Source: an uncultured Aquimarina sp.
GTDB lineage: Bacteria; Bacteroidota; Bacteroidia; Flavobacteriales; Flavobacteriaceae
Reading direction: 5' to 3'
Length of the DNA: 64,000 nt
Assembly (NCBI RefSeq): GCF_947500065.1
Contig: NZ_CANMQT010000002.1
Coordinates: 930,001 to 994,000 of the forward strand
The notes under the pieces are model-generated. The model made no database searches and was not told where the DNA came from. It was given only the letters and a program-made list of their open reading frames with translations. Both the position numbers and the translations under genes were made by a program. Below, in pieces: positions 8,333 to 16,355 of the stretch; within the stretch, counting starts at the first letter, position 1, and every line of letters starts with the position of its first letter.

Positions 8333-9759
8333 TGCCAAAAACAAAAAAAACTAAAATAGTGGCAACACTTGGACCTGCTACCAGTACCAAGGATGTGTTG
8401 AAAAACATGCTCGATGCAGGTGTTAATGTTTTTAGAATAAACTTTTCTCATGCTGACTATGAAGATGTAAAAGAACGCGTAAAAATGATACGTGATTTAA
8501 ATTCAGAACACGGTTATAATGCATCTATATTAGCGGATTTACAAGGGCCTAAATTAAGAGTAGGTGTTATGAAAGGTGATATCATTGTTAATGATGGTGA
8601 TCTTATTAATTTTGTTACAGGAAAACCTTTTGAAGGTACTGCGGAAAGTGTTTATATGAACTATTCTAATTTTCCTAAAGACGTAAAATCGGGAGAGCGA
8701 ATTTTACTAGATGATGGAAAATTGATTTTTGAAGTGGTTTCGGCCAATAACAAGGACACTGTTAAAGCTAAAGTAATCCAAGGTGGGCCTTTAAGATCCA
8801 AAAAAGGTGTAAATCTCCCAAATACTGATATTTCCTTGCCAGCGCTTACGGAAAAAGATATAAAGGATGCCATTTTTGCTTGTAACTTGGAAGTTGACTG
8901 GATAGCATTATCTTTTGTTCGCCATGCCCAGGATCTTATTGGACTACAAGATTTAATAAAGGAACATAGTGAACACAAAATTCCTATTGTAGCAAAAATC
9001 GAAAAACCAGAAGGTGTAGAAAACATCGATAAAATCGTTGCGTATTGTGATGGTCTAATGGTAGCTAGAGGAGACCTTGGAGTAGAAATTCCTGCTCAAG
9101 AGGTTCCATTGATTCAAAAGAAACTAGTTTTAAAGGCTAAAACAGCTAGAATACCTGTGATTATAGCTACACAGATGATGGAAACCATGATTGATAGCTT
9201 AACACCTACTCGTGCTGAGGTTAATGACGTAGCTAACTCTGTAATGGATGGTGCTGATGCTGTTATGTTATCTGGAGAAACATCGGTAGGTAAGTATCCT
9301 GTGCAGGTTATAGAAACTATGACCAAAATAATTAATAGTGTAGAGAATTCTGATCTGATAAAAGTTCCTCAAAACCCGCCACATATAAGAACAAACAGAT
9401 TTATTACAAAATCTATCTGTTATCATGCGGCACATATGGCTAATGATATTGATGCTAAAGCGATCTGTACATTAACCAATAGTGGATATACTGCTTTTCA
9501 GATCTCTGCGTGGAGACCAGGAGCACACATCCTAGTATTTACTAGTAATAGACGTATACTTTCTCAGCTTAGTCTTCTTTGGGGAGTAAAAGCATTTTAT
9601 TACGACAAGTATGTGAGTACTGATGAAACCGTACAAGATGTAAATAAGTTAGCCTTAGAACGTGGCTTTGTTGAAAAAGGTGATATGTTAATTAATCTTG
9701 CTGCTATGCCAGTAGTGGAAAAAGGAATGGTAAATACATTAAGAGTTTCGCAAACATAA
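8332..9759 (+). CDS. pyk: Pyruvate kinase
   Basis: Last step of glycolysis: phosphoenolpyruvate plus ADP to pyruvate plus ATP. Recognisable are the N-terminal KIVATLGPAT, the substrate-binding region VFRINFSHA, the active-site Lys in IVAKIEKPEGV, the metal-binding MVARGDLGVEIP and the PK signature region around TQMMETM. The C-terminal allosteric-type domain is present, and the 475-residue length fits the family. It overlaps the upstream IPExxxVDY gene by one base and is followed by a strong terminator, so this two-gene unit ends here. Confidence 0.96.
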   Translation: MPKTKKTKIVATLGPATSTKDVLKNMLDAGVNVFRINFSHADYEDVKERVKMIRDLNSEHGYNASILADLQGPKLRVGVMKGDIIVNDGDLINFVTGKPFEGTAESVYMNYSNFPKDVKSGERILLDDGKLIFEVVSANNKDTVKAKVIQGGPLRSKKGVNLPNTDISLPALTEKDIKDAIFACNLEVDWIALSFVRHAQDLIGLQDLIKEHSEHKIPIVAKIEKPEGVENIDKIVAYCDGLMVARGDLGVEIPAQEVPLIQKKLVLKAKTARIPVIIATQMMETMIDSLTPTRAEVNDVANSVMDGADAVMLSGETSVGKYPVQVIETMTKIINSVENSDLIKVPQNPPHIRTNRFITKSICYHAAHMANDIDAKAICTLTNSGYTAFQISAWRPGAHILVFTSNRRILSQLSLLWGVKAFYYDKYVSTDETVQDVNKLALERGFVEKGDMLINLAAMPVVEKGMVNTLRVSQT

Positions 9760-9788
9760 AAAACACCTTTTCTACTAATATATTAAAC

Positions 9789-9821
9789 AAAAAAGGCTTC
9801 ATATATGAAGCCTTTTTTGTT
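9789..9821 (+). terminator. Terminator after pyk
   Basis: Long self-complementary hairpin AAAAGGCTTCATA/TATGAAGCCTTTT with no more than a minimal loop and a T-run, 30 bp beyond the pyk stop. Confidence 0.85.
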
Positions 9822-9993
9822 TTAATCCAGATTATGCATTAGAACTTTGTAATGAGAATTGAAATTACCATAAAATATGACATTTTCTAAGTTTTAGCAT
9901 AGCATCGATATGGTTACACTTAAAAATGTAGTGAAACAGTATATTTTGCAGTGATTTCAAGGGGTAATAAATTTTCTAATGTATAATGCTGGT

Positions 9994-10401
9994 TTAAGCT
10001 GCACTAAAAATGGATTCTAACTCTCCAATAGTAACAGGTTTAATTAGATAATCTTTTATACCATTAATGCTTTTTGCTTTTTTAATATCCAGTGGATTAA
10101 TAGAAGAACTCACAATATATAGTGTTATTACTTTTCCAAAATTGTTTTTTATAGCAATAAATTTTTCTAAAAACTCCCATCCATCCATTACTGGCATATT
10201 GAGATCTAAAAAAATTATTTCAGGAATACTTTCTTCATTCATATTACATAGAATGGCTTCAAAATAACCTAAAGCTTCCTTTCCATTTTCAAAAACCAAT
10301 AAATTCTGACAAAGATGTTTTGCCTCAATAATTCGTTTAACTAAATTCACATAAACAGTATCATCATCGATAATGCATGCTACTTCTATTTTATCGCCCA
10401 T
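9994..10401 (-). CDS. Single-domain response regulator
   Basis: A stand-alone receiver (REC) domain of 135 residues with no output domain. The acidic pocket IIDDD is at residues 10-14, the phospho-acceptor is Asp66 in FLDLNMPVMDGW, the Ser/Thr switch lies in YIVSSSIN, and Lys is found in YLIKPV. It lies 21 bp downstream of the PAS histidine kinase on the same strand, so that kinase is its likely partner. Output must be through protein-protein contact or a phosphorelay. This class in flavobacteria resembles CheY-like or Rcp1-like regulators. Confidence 0.9.
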   Translation of the reverse strand: MGDKIEVACIIDDDTVYVNLVKRIIEAKHLCQNLLVFENGKEALGYFEAILCNMNEESIPEIIFLDLNMPVMDGWEFLEKFIAIKNNFGKVITLYIVSSSINPLDIKKAKSINGIKDYLIKPVTIGELESIFSAA

Positions 10402-10422
10402 TATATAAGAATTGTGTGTATT

Positions 10423-11874
10423 TTAAAATTCAATAGTAAAAGTCGTTCCAATATCAACTTCGCTTTCTACATCTATAGTCCCATCCAGAGATTCCACTTG
10501 ATTCTTTGTTAAGAACAACCCAATACCAACTGCGTCTTTGTTATAATGAAAGGTTTTATACATCCCAAACACTTTATCTTTAAAAAGTGCCATATCAATC
10601 CCCATTCCATTATCTGAAACTTTTAGATACTTATTTCCTTTATCAATATATGTTTTTATAATGATAATAGGGTCTCTATCAGGGTGTTTATATTTAATAG
10701 CATTAGTCAATAAATTCAGCAAAATACTTTCCAGATACGCAGGTATATAATCGATCTCTTCGACCCCACTAAAATCAGAACGTATTTGACAATTACTATT
10801 ACTAATCACATGGCTGATTCCATTAATTACTAGTTTTAATGCGTCTTTAAATTTTACAGGTACTCTTTCTTGTTTATTATTGGTTTGTACAGTTACAATT
10901 TCATTAAGGTGTTCTATCGTTGTATTTAGATTGGATGAAATAGTCTTTACCTCTTTTATCAATTCTTCTTTTTCTTTAGGATCATCAATATCCTCTATTA
11001 GCTGAACTAAAAGAGATAAGTTACTCGTGTGAGATCTAAGGTTATGAGATACAATATGCGCAAAATTGAATAATCTAGAATTCTGAGCTGCTATAATATC
11101 TACAGATTTTTGCAGACTAATTTCTTTTCTTTTTATATCATCAATATCTTGAAAAACTCCACGGATACCAATGATTTCTTTACTCTCATTATACATTGGT
11201 TTGCCAATTGCTCTTGCCCAAAACTCTCTCTTATTAGCAGTAACCATTTTTATTTCGGTATTAAACGGTGTTCCCACCATAGCACAATTAAAAAAACAAT
11301 CTGCTGCCAATTGTCTACAGTCCTCTGTATAATAGTTTGCGGAGTCTTTTAAAGAAGGCCTATAATCCTCAGGATATTCTAATATTCTATACGTTTCAAA
11401 ATCCCAAGAACTTTCTTTTTTATGAAAATCTACATACCAACTACCTGTAGCAGTCATTTGGGCAGTCTCTTTATAGTAGAAATTATCTTTTTTGATCGTT
11501 TGATCCGGTTCAAGCTTTATTTCAAAGAAAAACACGAAACTGGTTTCAGCTTTTATATTTACCGGCAAAGCATCATTGGTAACACATCGAAATAATTGAT
11601 ATTTTCCTTCTGTATTCAGTATCTTAATATGTTGCTTAAAGTTTATAGTGTTTATTCGATAATTTAGAAAATTATCCCTGAAAACATCTACATCTTCTTT
11701 ATGAATAAGATGTTCTAAAAAATAATCAAAGTTCGACTGAACATCATTCTTAGAATACCCAAGGATTTCATAAAATCTATCAGACCAATTTTCTCTATAC
11801 GGATCGCGAAGTAACTCCCAATAACCCGTATTGAAATCTTGCATTACATTGTTAAAAAGTTCATTCTGGAGCAT
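10423..11874 (-). CDS. PAS-domain sensor histidine kinase
   Basis: Cytoplasmic (no membrane segment seen) histidine kinase of 483 residues. Two PAS/PAC-type segments occupy about residues 1-130 and 130-250; the second ends in a PAC-like EFWARAIGKPMYNESKEIIGIRG... stretch. The phospho-acceptor His277 lies in IVSHNLRSHTSNL, a HisKA-like box. ATP-binding boxes follow: N (LLNLLTNAIKY), G1 (VSDNGMGID) and G2 (GIGLFLTKNQVE). It precedes a single-domain receiver by 21 bp, which makes an operon and likely a cognate pair. The ligand is unknown; with no TM segment it should sense an internal signal. Confidence 0.9.
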   Translation of the reverse strand: MLQNELFNNVMQDFNTGYWELLRDPYRENWSDRFYEILGYSKNDVQSNFDYFLEHLIHKEDVDVFRDNFLNYRINTINFKQHIKILNTEGKYQLFRCVTNDALPVNIKAETSFVFFFEIKLEPDQTIKKDNFYYKETAQMTATGSWYVDFHKKESSWDFETYRILEYPEDYRPSLKDSANYYTEDCRQLAADCFFNCAMVGTPFNTEIKMVTANKREFWARAIGKPMYNESKEIIGIRGVFQDIDDIKRKEISLQKSVDIIAAQNSRLFNFAHIVSHNLRSHTSNLSLLVQLIEDIDDPKEKEELIKEVKTISSNLNTTIEHLNEIVTVQTNNKQERVPVKFKDALKLVINGISHVISNSNCQIRSDFSGVEEIDYIPAYLESILLNLLTNAIKYKHPDRDPIIIIKTYIDKGNKYLKVSDNGMGIDMALFKDKVFGMYKTFHYNKDAVGIGLFLTKNQVESLDGTIDVESEVDIGTTFTIEF

Positions 11875-11918
11875 TTAAAGTCGGTTAAAAAATAATGATT
11901 CTAACAATATAAGAATTT

Positions 11919-12335
11919 CTAATTGTTTTCTTCAATTCTGTCTAACCTTATAGACAATGCTTTAGTGGAAATCTGAACCTCAATAAATGATAATAAAAGT
12001 GAAATCATCAAGGCAAATAAACTTATCCCAAATATTAAATTGGCTAAACTATTTTTTTCTACATATAATAAAAACATAGTGATTACACTGGTAAGAAAAC
12101 TAACAATAGCAATGGCTTGCATGTTTCTTATCAGCCACAATCGCTTTCTGAGGTTTTTAATTTGCAATACTGTGTTTTTTGATGGCGAGGTCAAATACTC
12201 TTTATGTAGCTGACGTATCAGAGCCGCTATCGCCAGATATCTGGCGTTATACGCTAACATTGTTAAAGATATTGCTGGAAAAAGTAATGCCGGAATACTC
12301 ATAGTAAGTGTCATAGAAAACTTTTTTATTGACAC
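11919..12335 (-). CDS. DUF2721 family membrane protein
   Basis: Small integral membrane protein of 138 residues. The pattern PAISLTMLAYNARYLAIAAL, then LIRQLH and a basic RKRLWLIRNMQAI segment, matches the DUF2721 family. Three hydrophobic segments are visible, at about residues 10-35, 73-95 and 100-120. Function is unknown for the family. It lies 44 bp upstream of the histidine kinase on the same strand and could be co-transcribed with it, in which case a membrane partner for the otherwise soluble kinase is conceivable (inference). Confidence 0.75.
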   Translation of the reverse strand: MSIKKFSMTLTMSIPALLFPAISLTMLAYNARYLAIAALIRQLHKEYLTSPSKNTVLQIKNLRKRLWLIRNMQAIAIVSFLTSVITMFLLYVEKNSLANLIFGISLFALMISLLLSFIEVQISTKALSIRLDRIEENN

Positions 12336-12420
12336 TAATGTACTTCAAAACTTATATTTCACTTGCTTTTTACCTAATAAATGATCTTTTACCAGATTAA
12401 AAACTTCATCACCATATATT

Positions 12421-12460
12421 AGAAAACAAAGTAGTGAACAAGTCTGGCTTGTTCACTACT
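12421..12460 (-). terminator. Terminator after collagen-like lipoprotein
   Basis: Perfect 12-bp stem GTAGTGAACAAG/CTTGTTCACTAC (12431-12442 and 12448-12459) with a 5-base loop. On the minus strand it is followed by a T-rich stretch (TTTGTTTT). It lies 36 bp past the stop of the collagen-like gene. Confidence 0.7.
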
Positions 12461-12495
12461 ACAAATCCTAAATAACAAATATTAAAGTCTAAAGG

Positions 12496-13050
12496 TTATT
12501 CTGGAATATTAAGTATTGCCGTTATGTCTTCATAGGACATATTTTTGAAATCTTCTAACGACTTGGAATTATTTATAGTCGCTCCTCCAGGAATAATTAT
12601 GTATCTGAAAACATCATTAAGAAAGGGTTCTCCTATATCGTTGATACCTATTCCCTCCACACCAATGTTAAGTGTTCCAGCGGTTATAACCCGGAAGAAA
12701 TAGTTTTCGTTTAAAAAACCATGAAATGTAACCGGAACCTGATAGATTGTGTTGGTTGTACTTCTTGCATATACCAGAATAGTACCTGTATCTAAAATCT
12801 CTTGTGTAATTTCTGGAGCGTCAATATTAAACGCGTCAAAACCATCTGTAATATCATTTTCAAAACCAGAATCTATCCAATCAGAATACATTACGTTTGC
12901 CGTTCCTGGTTCTCCTTGATCACCTTGTGGACCTTGTTCGCCCTGTTCTCCTTGTGGTCCAATAGCACCATCTTCTCCTTCACAGGAAAAAATCAATGCA
13001 GATAAAATCACTACAGGAATAAGCCTCACTAAATTTGTCATTGCTTTCAT
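12496..13050 (-). CDS. Collagen-like surface lipoprotein
   Basis: A 184-residue lipoprotein with a signal peptide ending LIFSC (Cys23). A short collagen-like run of Gly-X-Y triplets follows (about residues 29-50, rich in GEQ/GPQ/GDQ), then a globular C-terminal domain of about 130 residues. That domain shares YSDWI, YIIIPGG and a terminal DFKNMSYEDI-type helix with the protein encoded at 15648-16241, so the two are paralogues. The role is unknown; a trimerising stalk with a surface-exposed head is the obvious reading. The start is preceded by a -7 box and the 35-bp dyad operator (copy 1), which points to regulated expression. Confidence 0.8.
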   Translation of the reverse strand: MKAMTNLVRLIPVVILSALIFSCEGEDGAIGPQGEQGEQGPQGDQGEPGTANVMYSDWIDSGFENDITDGFDAFNIDAPEITQEILDTGTILVYARSTTNTIYQVPVTFHGFLNENYFFRVITAGTLNIGVEGIGINDIGEPFLNDVFRYIIIPGGATINNSKSLEDFKNMSYEDITAILNIPE

Positions 13051-13077
13051 TTTTTTACGATTTAAAAATTAATACAA

Positions 13078-13105
13078 CAAACCTAGTAATGGAAAGAAAT
13101 CCAAA
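13078..13105 (-). promoter_or_regulatory. Promoter of collagen-like lipoprotein gene
   Basis: On the minus strand, TTTG (13105-13102) is the -33 box. After 16 bases comes TAGGTTTG (13085-13078), a match to TAnnTTTG. It lies 27 bp before the ATG at 13050. The -33 box directly abuts dyad operator copy 1. Confidence 0.65.
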
Positions 13106-13140
13106 TGTCCGAAAAATTTGAAATTCAAAGAATTTGGACA
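13106..13140 (-). promoter_or_regulatory. 35-bp dyad operator, copy 1
   Basis: Dyad-symmetric element with outer half-sites TGTCC/GGACA and inner half-sites TTTGAA/TTCAAA around a single central base at 13123. It lies 55 bp upstream of the collagen-like gene and directly adjoins the -33 box. Four related elements lie at 14830, 16298, 18025 and 21238. Confidence 0.75.
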
Positions 13141-13233
13141 ATATTTAGGGGGTTTCCCTATATTCTTTGAGTGAAATGCCCCTATGTTTTTAATATTAAT
13201 CTTAGCAAGTTTCTTTATCGTTTGACTACATTA

Positions 13234-13935
13234 TTATTGTGTAAACCTAAATGCTCCCCTAACGTTTTCAATAGCATTATTTTGATCTAATCCTTCTCCC
13301 CATTGCCCAGTAAACGTAGCAGCTGGCGAACCATTTCTAGCATTCATAATACCCTTCAGTACTCGATTATTAGCATTAAAATTAATTGTTATCAGTGATT
13401 CATCTATAGTCCAAGTTCCGTCCATAGAAATTATATCACCATCACTAGTTCCTAATAACCCTACTGTACCTTCTTTTGTGAAGCTTATAGAATTATTGGA
13501 ATCAATCATAGATGTATCTGGATTATCAGATATGTCGTCATTGAAACCACCATAAAACAAACCTTCAATAAAAGTGTTATTTATTGTGACCGATATTGTT
13601 GTGCTTTCTAATGAATTGGATGCTGTTATAAAAACCTCTGTCTCACCTAGAGGGATTGATCTATCCCAAGAAAGCACACCTGTTTCTTCATCAATAGATA
13701 AATTTCTATTAAATAAATCATCTGGTGCTGTAATTGGTAATGTCGTAGCAGAAAATGTTCCCTTTTCTCCTGACCAATTTACTACTGGAGGTGCAGTTTC
13801 TCCTGCTTCTAAAAATAAGGTTTCAATAAAATTGTTTTCATATACGATTCTTAAATCATTAGAATCATCATCATTATTGCAAGCATGTATGATTATAAAA
13901 AATAGTAGTCCTCCTATATATTTAATTGTTTTCAT
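13234..13935 (-). CDS. Ig-like (He_PIG-type) lipoprotein A
   Basis: A 233-residue lipoprotein starting at MKTIKYIGG (13935). An upstream in-frame ATG at 13983 would put 16 residues ahead of a good signal peptide and is unlikely. The lipobox is IIHAC. The middle (about residues 30-130) contains LSIDEETGVLSWDRSIPLGETEVFITASN, broken here as a Putative-Ig (He_PIG)-like fold. The C-terminal 100 residues form a beta-rich lipocalin-like or TTHB-like domain (GTWTIDESLITINF, GSPAATFTGQWG). Lipoprotein B upstream has an almost identical N-terminal 125 residues but a diverged C-terminus. No dyad operator precedes this copy; a stem-loop separates the two genes. Confidence 0.75.
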   Translation of the reverse strand: MKTIKYIGGLLFFIIIHACNNDDDSNDLRIVYENNFIETLFLEAGETAPPVVNWSGEKGTFSATTLPITAPDDLFNRNLSIDEETGVLSWDRSIPLGETEVFITASNSLESTTISVTINNTFIEGLFYGGFNDDISDNPDTSMIDSNNSISFTKEGTVGLLGTSDGDIISMDGTWTIDESLITINFNANNRVLKGIMNARNGSPAATFTGQWGEGLDQNNAIENVRGAFRFTQ

Positions 13936-13974
13936 CTGTTCTTCAGTTAAAAAATTAGTGTTAATTTTATAATA

Positions 13975-14010
13975 GAACAGCAAACTTTTGGGTACTAAAG
14001 TTTACTGTTC
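13975..14010. terminator. Hairpin between the paired Ig-like lipoprotein genes
   Basis: A 14-bp stem GAACAGCAAACTTT/AAAGTTTACTGTTC (one wobble pair; 13975-13988 and 13997-14010) with an 8-base loop. It sits downstream of lipoprotein B and 40 bp upstream of the lipoprotein A start. It has no strong T-run on the minus strand, so it may be an attenuator or mRNA-stabilising stem rather than a clean terminator. Confidence 0.5.
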
Positions 14011-14053
14011 TTTTAATAGGGATGATAGCAGGTAAAAAAGTTTTTAAATCATT

Positions 14054-14776
14054 TTAATCGTTTTCAAATCTGAATATTCCCATCAAATTTTCAATATTAT
14101 TATTTTGATTTAACTCTTTCCCCCATTTCCCACTAAACAAAGCTGCTGGCAAACTATTTCTTCCATTCAAAAAACCTTTCATCACTAAGTTTTCTCCGGG
14201 ACTATTTGTAGTTATATAGTTAATAGTTATGTCCCCATCATCTGCTGTCCAGGTTCCTGTTCCGATAAAACTCACATCGCTATCACTAGTAGATGATAAT
14301 GCAGCAGTACCATCTTTAGATAGTATCAAAAAAGTATCATTTTCTATGGTAAAAAAGTTAGGCTCATCCGATGTATCGTTATTGAATCCACCAACAAAAA
14401 GACCTTCAATAAAAGTGTTATTTATTGTGACCGATATTGTTGTGCTTTCTAATGAATTGGATGCTGTTATAAAAACCTCTGTCTCACCTAGAGGAATCGA
14501 TCTGTCCCAAGAAAGCGCACCTGTTTCTTCATCAATAGATAAATTTCTATTAAATAAATCATCTGGTGCTGTAATTGGTAATGTCGTAGCAGAAAATGTT
14601 CCCTTTTCTCCTGACCAATTTACTACTGGAGGTGCAGTTTCTCCTGCTTCTAAAAATAAGGTTTCAATAAAACTGTTTTCATATTCGATTCTTAAACCAT
14701 TAGAATCATCATCACTAGTACAAGCATGTATGATTACAAAAAACACTAATACTCCTATATACCTAATTGTCTTCAT
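14054..14776 (-). CDS. Ig-like (He_PIG-type) lipoprotein B
   Basis: A 240-residue lipoprotein with signal peptide and lipobox IIHAC (Cys19). Residues from the N-terminus to about 125 are nearly identical to lipoprotein A, at both protein and DNA level. The C-terminal half keeps only scattered matches (GTWTADDGDITINY, LPAALFSGKWG, NIENLMGIFRF). Such a sharp border suggests recent duplication or gene conversion of the 5' part with a swapped or fast-evolving 3' part. Dyad operator copy 2 and a TATGTTTG -7 box lie upstream. Function unknown; the Ig-like domain suggests surface binding. Confidence 0.75.
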   Translation of the reverse strand: MKTIRYIGVLVFFVIIHACTSDDDSNGLRIEYENSFIETLFLEAGETAPPVVNWSGEKGTFSATTLPITAPDDLFNRNLSIDEETGALSWDRSIPLGETEVFITASNSLESTTISVTINNTFIEGLFVGGFNNDTSDEPNFFTIENDTFLILSKDGTAALSSTSDSDVSFIGTGTWTADDGDITINYITTNSPGENLVMKGFLNGRNSLPAALFSGKWGKELNQNNNIENLMGIFRFEND

Positions 14777-14801
14777 TTCTAAAATTTTAAAAATTACATA
14801 A

Positions 14802-14829
14802 CAAACATAGATATAGGCTGCTTTTTGAA
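14802..14829 (-). promoter_or_regulatory. Promoter of Ig-like lipoprotein B
   Basis: Minus-strand TATGTTTG (14809-14802) matches TAnnTTTG and lies 25 bp before the start at 14776. The -33 position is degenerate (TTC at 14829-14827, 17 bases upstream), next to operator copy 2. A weak -33 box would fit activator dependence (inference). Confidence 0.5.
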
Positions 14830-14864
14830 TATCCCATATATTTGATATTCAAAGAATTCGGACG
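14830..14864 (-). promoter_or_regulatory. 35-bp dyad operator, copy 2
   Basis: The right half is well kept (TTCAAAGAATTCGGACG), while the left half is the most diverged of the five (TATCCCATATATTTGA). It lies 53 bp upstream of the Ig-like lipoprotein B start. Confidence 0.65.
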
Positions 14865-14905
14865 TATTTACGGCAATTATCGTATAAAACAATCGTTTAA
14901 AATCG

Positions 14906-15508
14906 TCATCTATTTATATCAAAAATTTCTCCCGAATCGTACATCTCCTTTAGCTTTTCTATTGATATTCCATATGAGAATTCAGAATAATTTTCGGGCT
15001 TATTGATTTTGAATATTCTACTCTTTTTACTTATTTCATATTCATTGGGAGACACAAACACACTATCCCTTGAAACCGCAATTACTTTTAAAGTAGAATA
15101 ACTTCTTGTTTCAATTTTGTATTCATAAATATCACCGTTCATAGGAGATGCTATGTACTCTCCTGCTAACTTTTTATTTTCCGCACTTGCATAACTGCCC
15201 CAAGCAATCAAAACTATAAGTATACCCAATCCTGCAAATTGCCATATCGGTCCTTTAGTTTTATTTTTTAAGATATCGTACTCCCTTCTAATGGGTTCTG
15301 GCATCTCTTTAGTTTTAAGAACATTTTTACAATGCTGACACTGAGAAATTCCTTTTTTACCAATTGGAAATAGTGGAATCCAGAAAATATGAGCATGTCT
15401 TCTGAATACACTTAATGTCAAAGAGCCTTGCGTACTACAACTTGGACAAATAGCTGTTTTAGATTGTTCCGATTTTATATGAACTGCTCTACTTCCATAA
15501 ATTATCAT
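14906..15508 (-). CDS. Zinc-ribbon membrane protein
   Basis: A 200-residue protein. The N-terminus has paired Cys motifs CPSC (residues 21-24) and CQHC (residues 57-60), forming a zinc ribbon around FWIPLFPIGKKG. This resembles the zinc-ribbon-15-type proteins in which a membrane-proximal ribbon precedes a TM helix. One TM helix follows at about residues 92-110 (FAGLGILIVLIAWGSYA). The C-terminal about 85 residues (YEYKIETRSYSTLKVIAVSRDSVF-like beta strands) should lie outside the membrane. No dyad operator precedes it. Function unknown; it could be a membrane sensor or chaperone-like factor. Confidence 0.7.
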   Translation of the reverse strand: MIIYGSRAVHIKSEQSKTAICPSCSTQGSLTLSVFRRHAHIFWIPLFPIGKKGISQCQHCKNVLKTKEMPEPIRREYDILKNKTKGPIWQFAGLGILIVLIAWGSYASAENKKLAGEYIASPMNGDIYEYKIETRSYSTLKVIAVSRDSVFVSPNEYEISKKSRIFKINKPENYSEFSYGISIEKLKEMYDSGEIFDINR

Positions 15509-15589
15509 ATTCTTTTATTTTAATGGTTTACAACAAAATGAAAACAATAATGTTTTTTTAGAAAGGCAATGCAAACCTTACGTTTTAAA

Positions 15590-15626
15590 AAATAATTAAA
15601 TCCCCGAGACTAGATCTTGGGGATTT
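15590..15626 (-). terminator. Terminator after second collagen-like gene
   Basis: An 11-bp stem AATCCCCGAGA/TCTTGGGGATT (one wobble; 15599-15609 and 15615-15625) with a 5-base loop. On the minus strand it runs into AATTATTTTTT. It lies 22 bp beyond the stop at 15648. Confidence 0.75.
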
Positions 15627-15647
15627 TTAGATTACTATTCCAAGTGA

Positions 15648-16241
15648 TTATTGGATATTAAAAAGGGTTGCAATTTCTTCGTAAGACATGTTTTTATAAT
15701 CATTAACTGATTTTCCTGCAGCTACTCCACCAGGGATTATTACATATTTGAAACCCTGAAAGAATGCAAATGCACTAGTGGTACCATCCAATGTCGCCAC
15801 CTTAATCCTTAAGGTAAAACCTCCATTAAAACTAGCAACCTCAAAACCATAAAAATCATTTTCCGAAACATGTATGTAAGGAAGTTGGTTTATCTCAGTG
15901 ACTATAGCACTAATCTCTCGTCTACCATAAACTAATAGTATATCTTGAGTAAGGTCAAAATCGCCAAGACCTAATGTAGCCAACAATTGTTCATTGGTCT
16001 CTTCTGCTAATCCGCCGCTGTTGTCATAGTCTCTAGCTATCCAATCAGAATAAATCACATTCGCTGTTCCTGGATCACCTTGATCTCCCTGATCCCCATC
16101 AAGACCTTGATCTCCTTGCTCTCCTTGTTCGCCTTGTTCGCCTTGTGGCCCAACTGCTCCATCTTCTCCTTCACATGAGATAATACCTACTGATAGTAAT
16201 AAAACCACTACACATCCAATTAAATTTTTCATTGCTTTCAT
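15648..16241 (-). CDS. Collagen-like surface lipoprotein, paralogue
   Basis: A 197-residue lipoprotein with lipobox GIISC (Cys23). The Gly-X-Y collagen-like stretch at about residues 29-58 is slightly longer than in the paralogue at 12496-13050. The same architecture follows: IYSDWIA, a beta-rich head, YVIIPGG and a final DYKNMSYEEIATLF. The heads have diverged while the signal peptide, stalk, and closing motifs are conserved. Upstream are a TTTG/TAAGTTTG promoter and dyad operator copy 3, placed as in the paralogue, so both genes probably answer to the same regulator. Confidence 0.8.
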   Translation of the reverse strand: MKAMKNLIGCVVVLLLSVGIISCEGEDGAVGPQGEQGEQGEQGDQGLDGDQGDQGDPGTANVIYSDWIARDYDNSGGLAEETNEQLLATLGLGDFDLTQDILLVYGRREISAIVTEINQLPYIHVSENDFYGFEVASFNGGFTLRIKVATLDGTTSAFAFFQGFKYVIIPGGVAAGKSVNDYKNMSYEEIATLFNIQ

Positions 16242-16269
16242 TTTATAAAAGTTTTTTATGTTAATGAAG

Positions 16270-16297
16270 CAAACTTAAAAAGAGAGTGTATTTCAAA
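16270..16297 (-). promoter_or_regulatory. Promoter of second collagen-like gene
   Basis: Minus-strand TTTG (16297-16294), a 16-base spacer and TAAGTTTG (16277-16270), 28 bp before the ATG. Spacing and position are the same as in the promoter at 13078-13105. The -33 box abuts operator copy 3. Confidence 0.65.
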
Positions 16298-16332
16298 TAT
16301 CCGAAAAGCTTGAATTTCAATGAATTCGGACG
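16298..16332 (-). promoter_or_regulatory. 35-bp dyad operator, copy 3
   Basis: Outer half-sites TATCCGAA and TTCGGACG with inner CTTGAA/TTCAAT, 56 bp upstream of the second collagen-like gene. Position relative to promoter and start codon matches copy 1. Confidence 0.75.
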
Positions 16333-16355
16333 TTTTAAATAGATGTATGCAAAAT

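Larger units (their letters stand above)
13561..14776. repeat. Tandem near-identical duplication (13561-13935 and 14402-14776)
   Basis: The 5' about 375 bases of the two Ig-like lipoprotein genes align almost base for base, with differences only at scattered positions. Similarity falls abruptly after the codons for TFIEGLF. This is a direct repeat with a period of 841 bp. Confidence 0.8.

Noticed and set aside
8661-9026. Minus-strand 121-codon frame inside pyk
   Set aside because: Pyruvate kinase is unambiguous on the other strand; this is an antisense shadow.
13574-14801. Long plus-strand frames opposite the two Ig-like lipoprotein genes (to 190 codons)
   Set aside because: They mirror each other because the underlying genes are duplicated. 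The minus-strand frames have signal peptides and recognisable domains, while the plus-strand products have no family features.
12496-16241. Phage tail fibre genes, because of Gly-X-Y repeats
   Set aside because: Both proteins have lipoprotein signals, and no phage structural, integrase or lysis genes are nearby.
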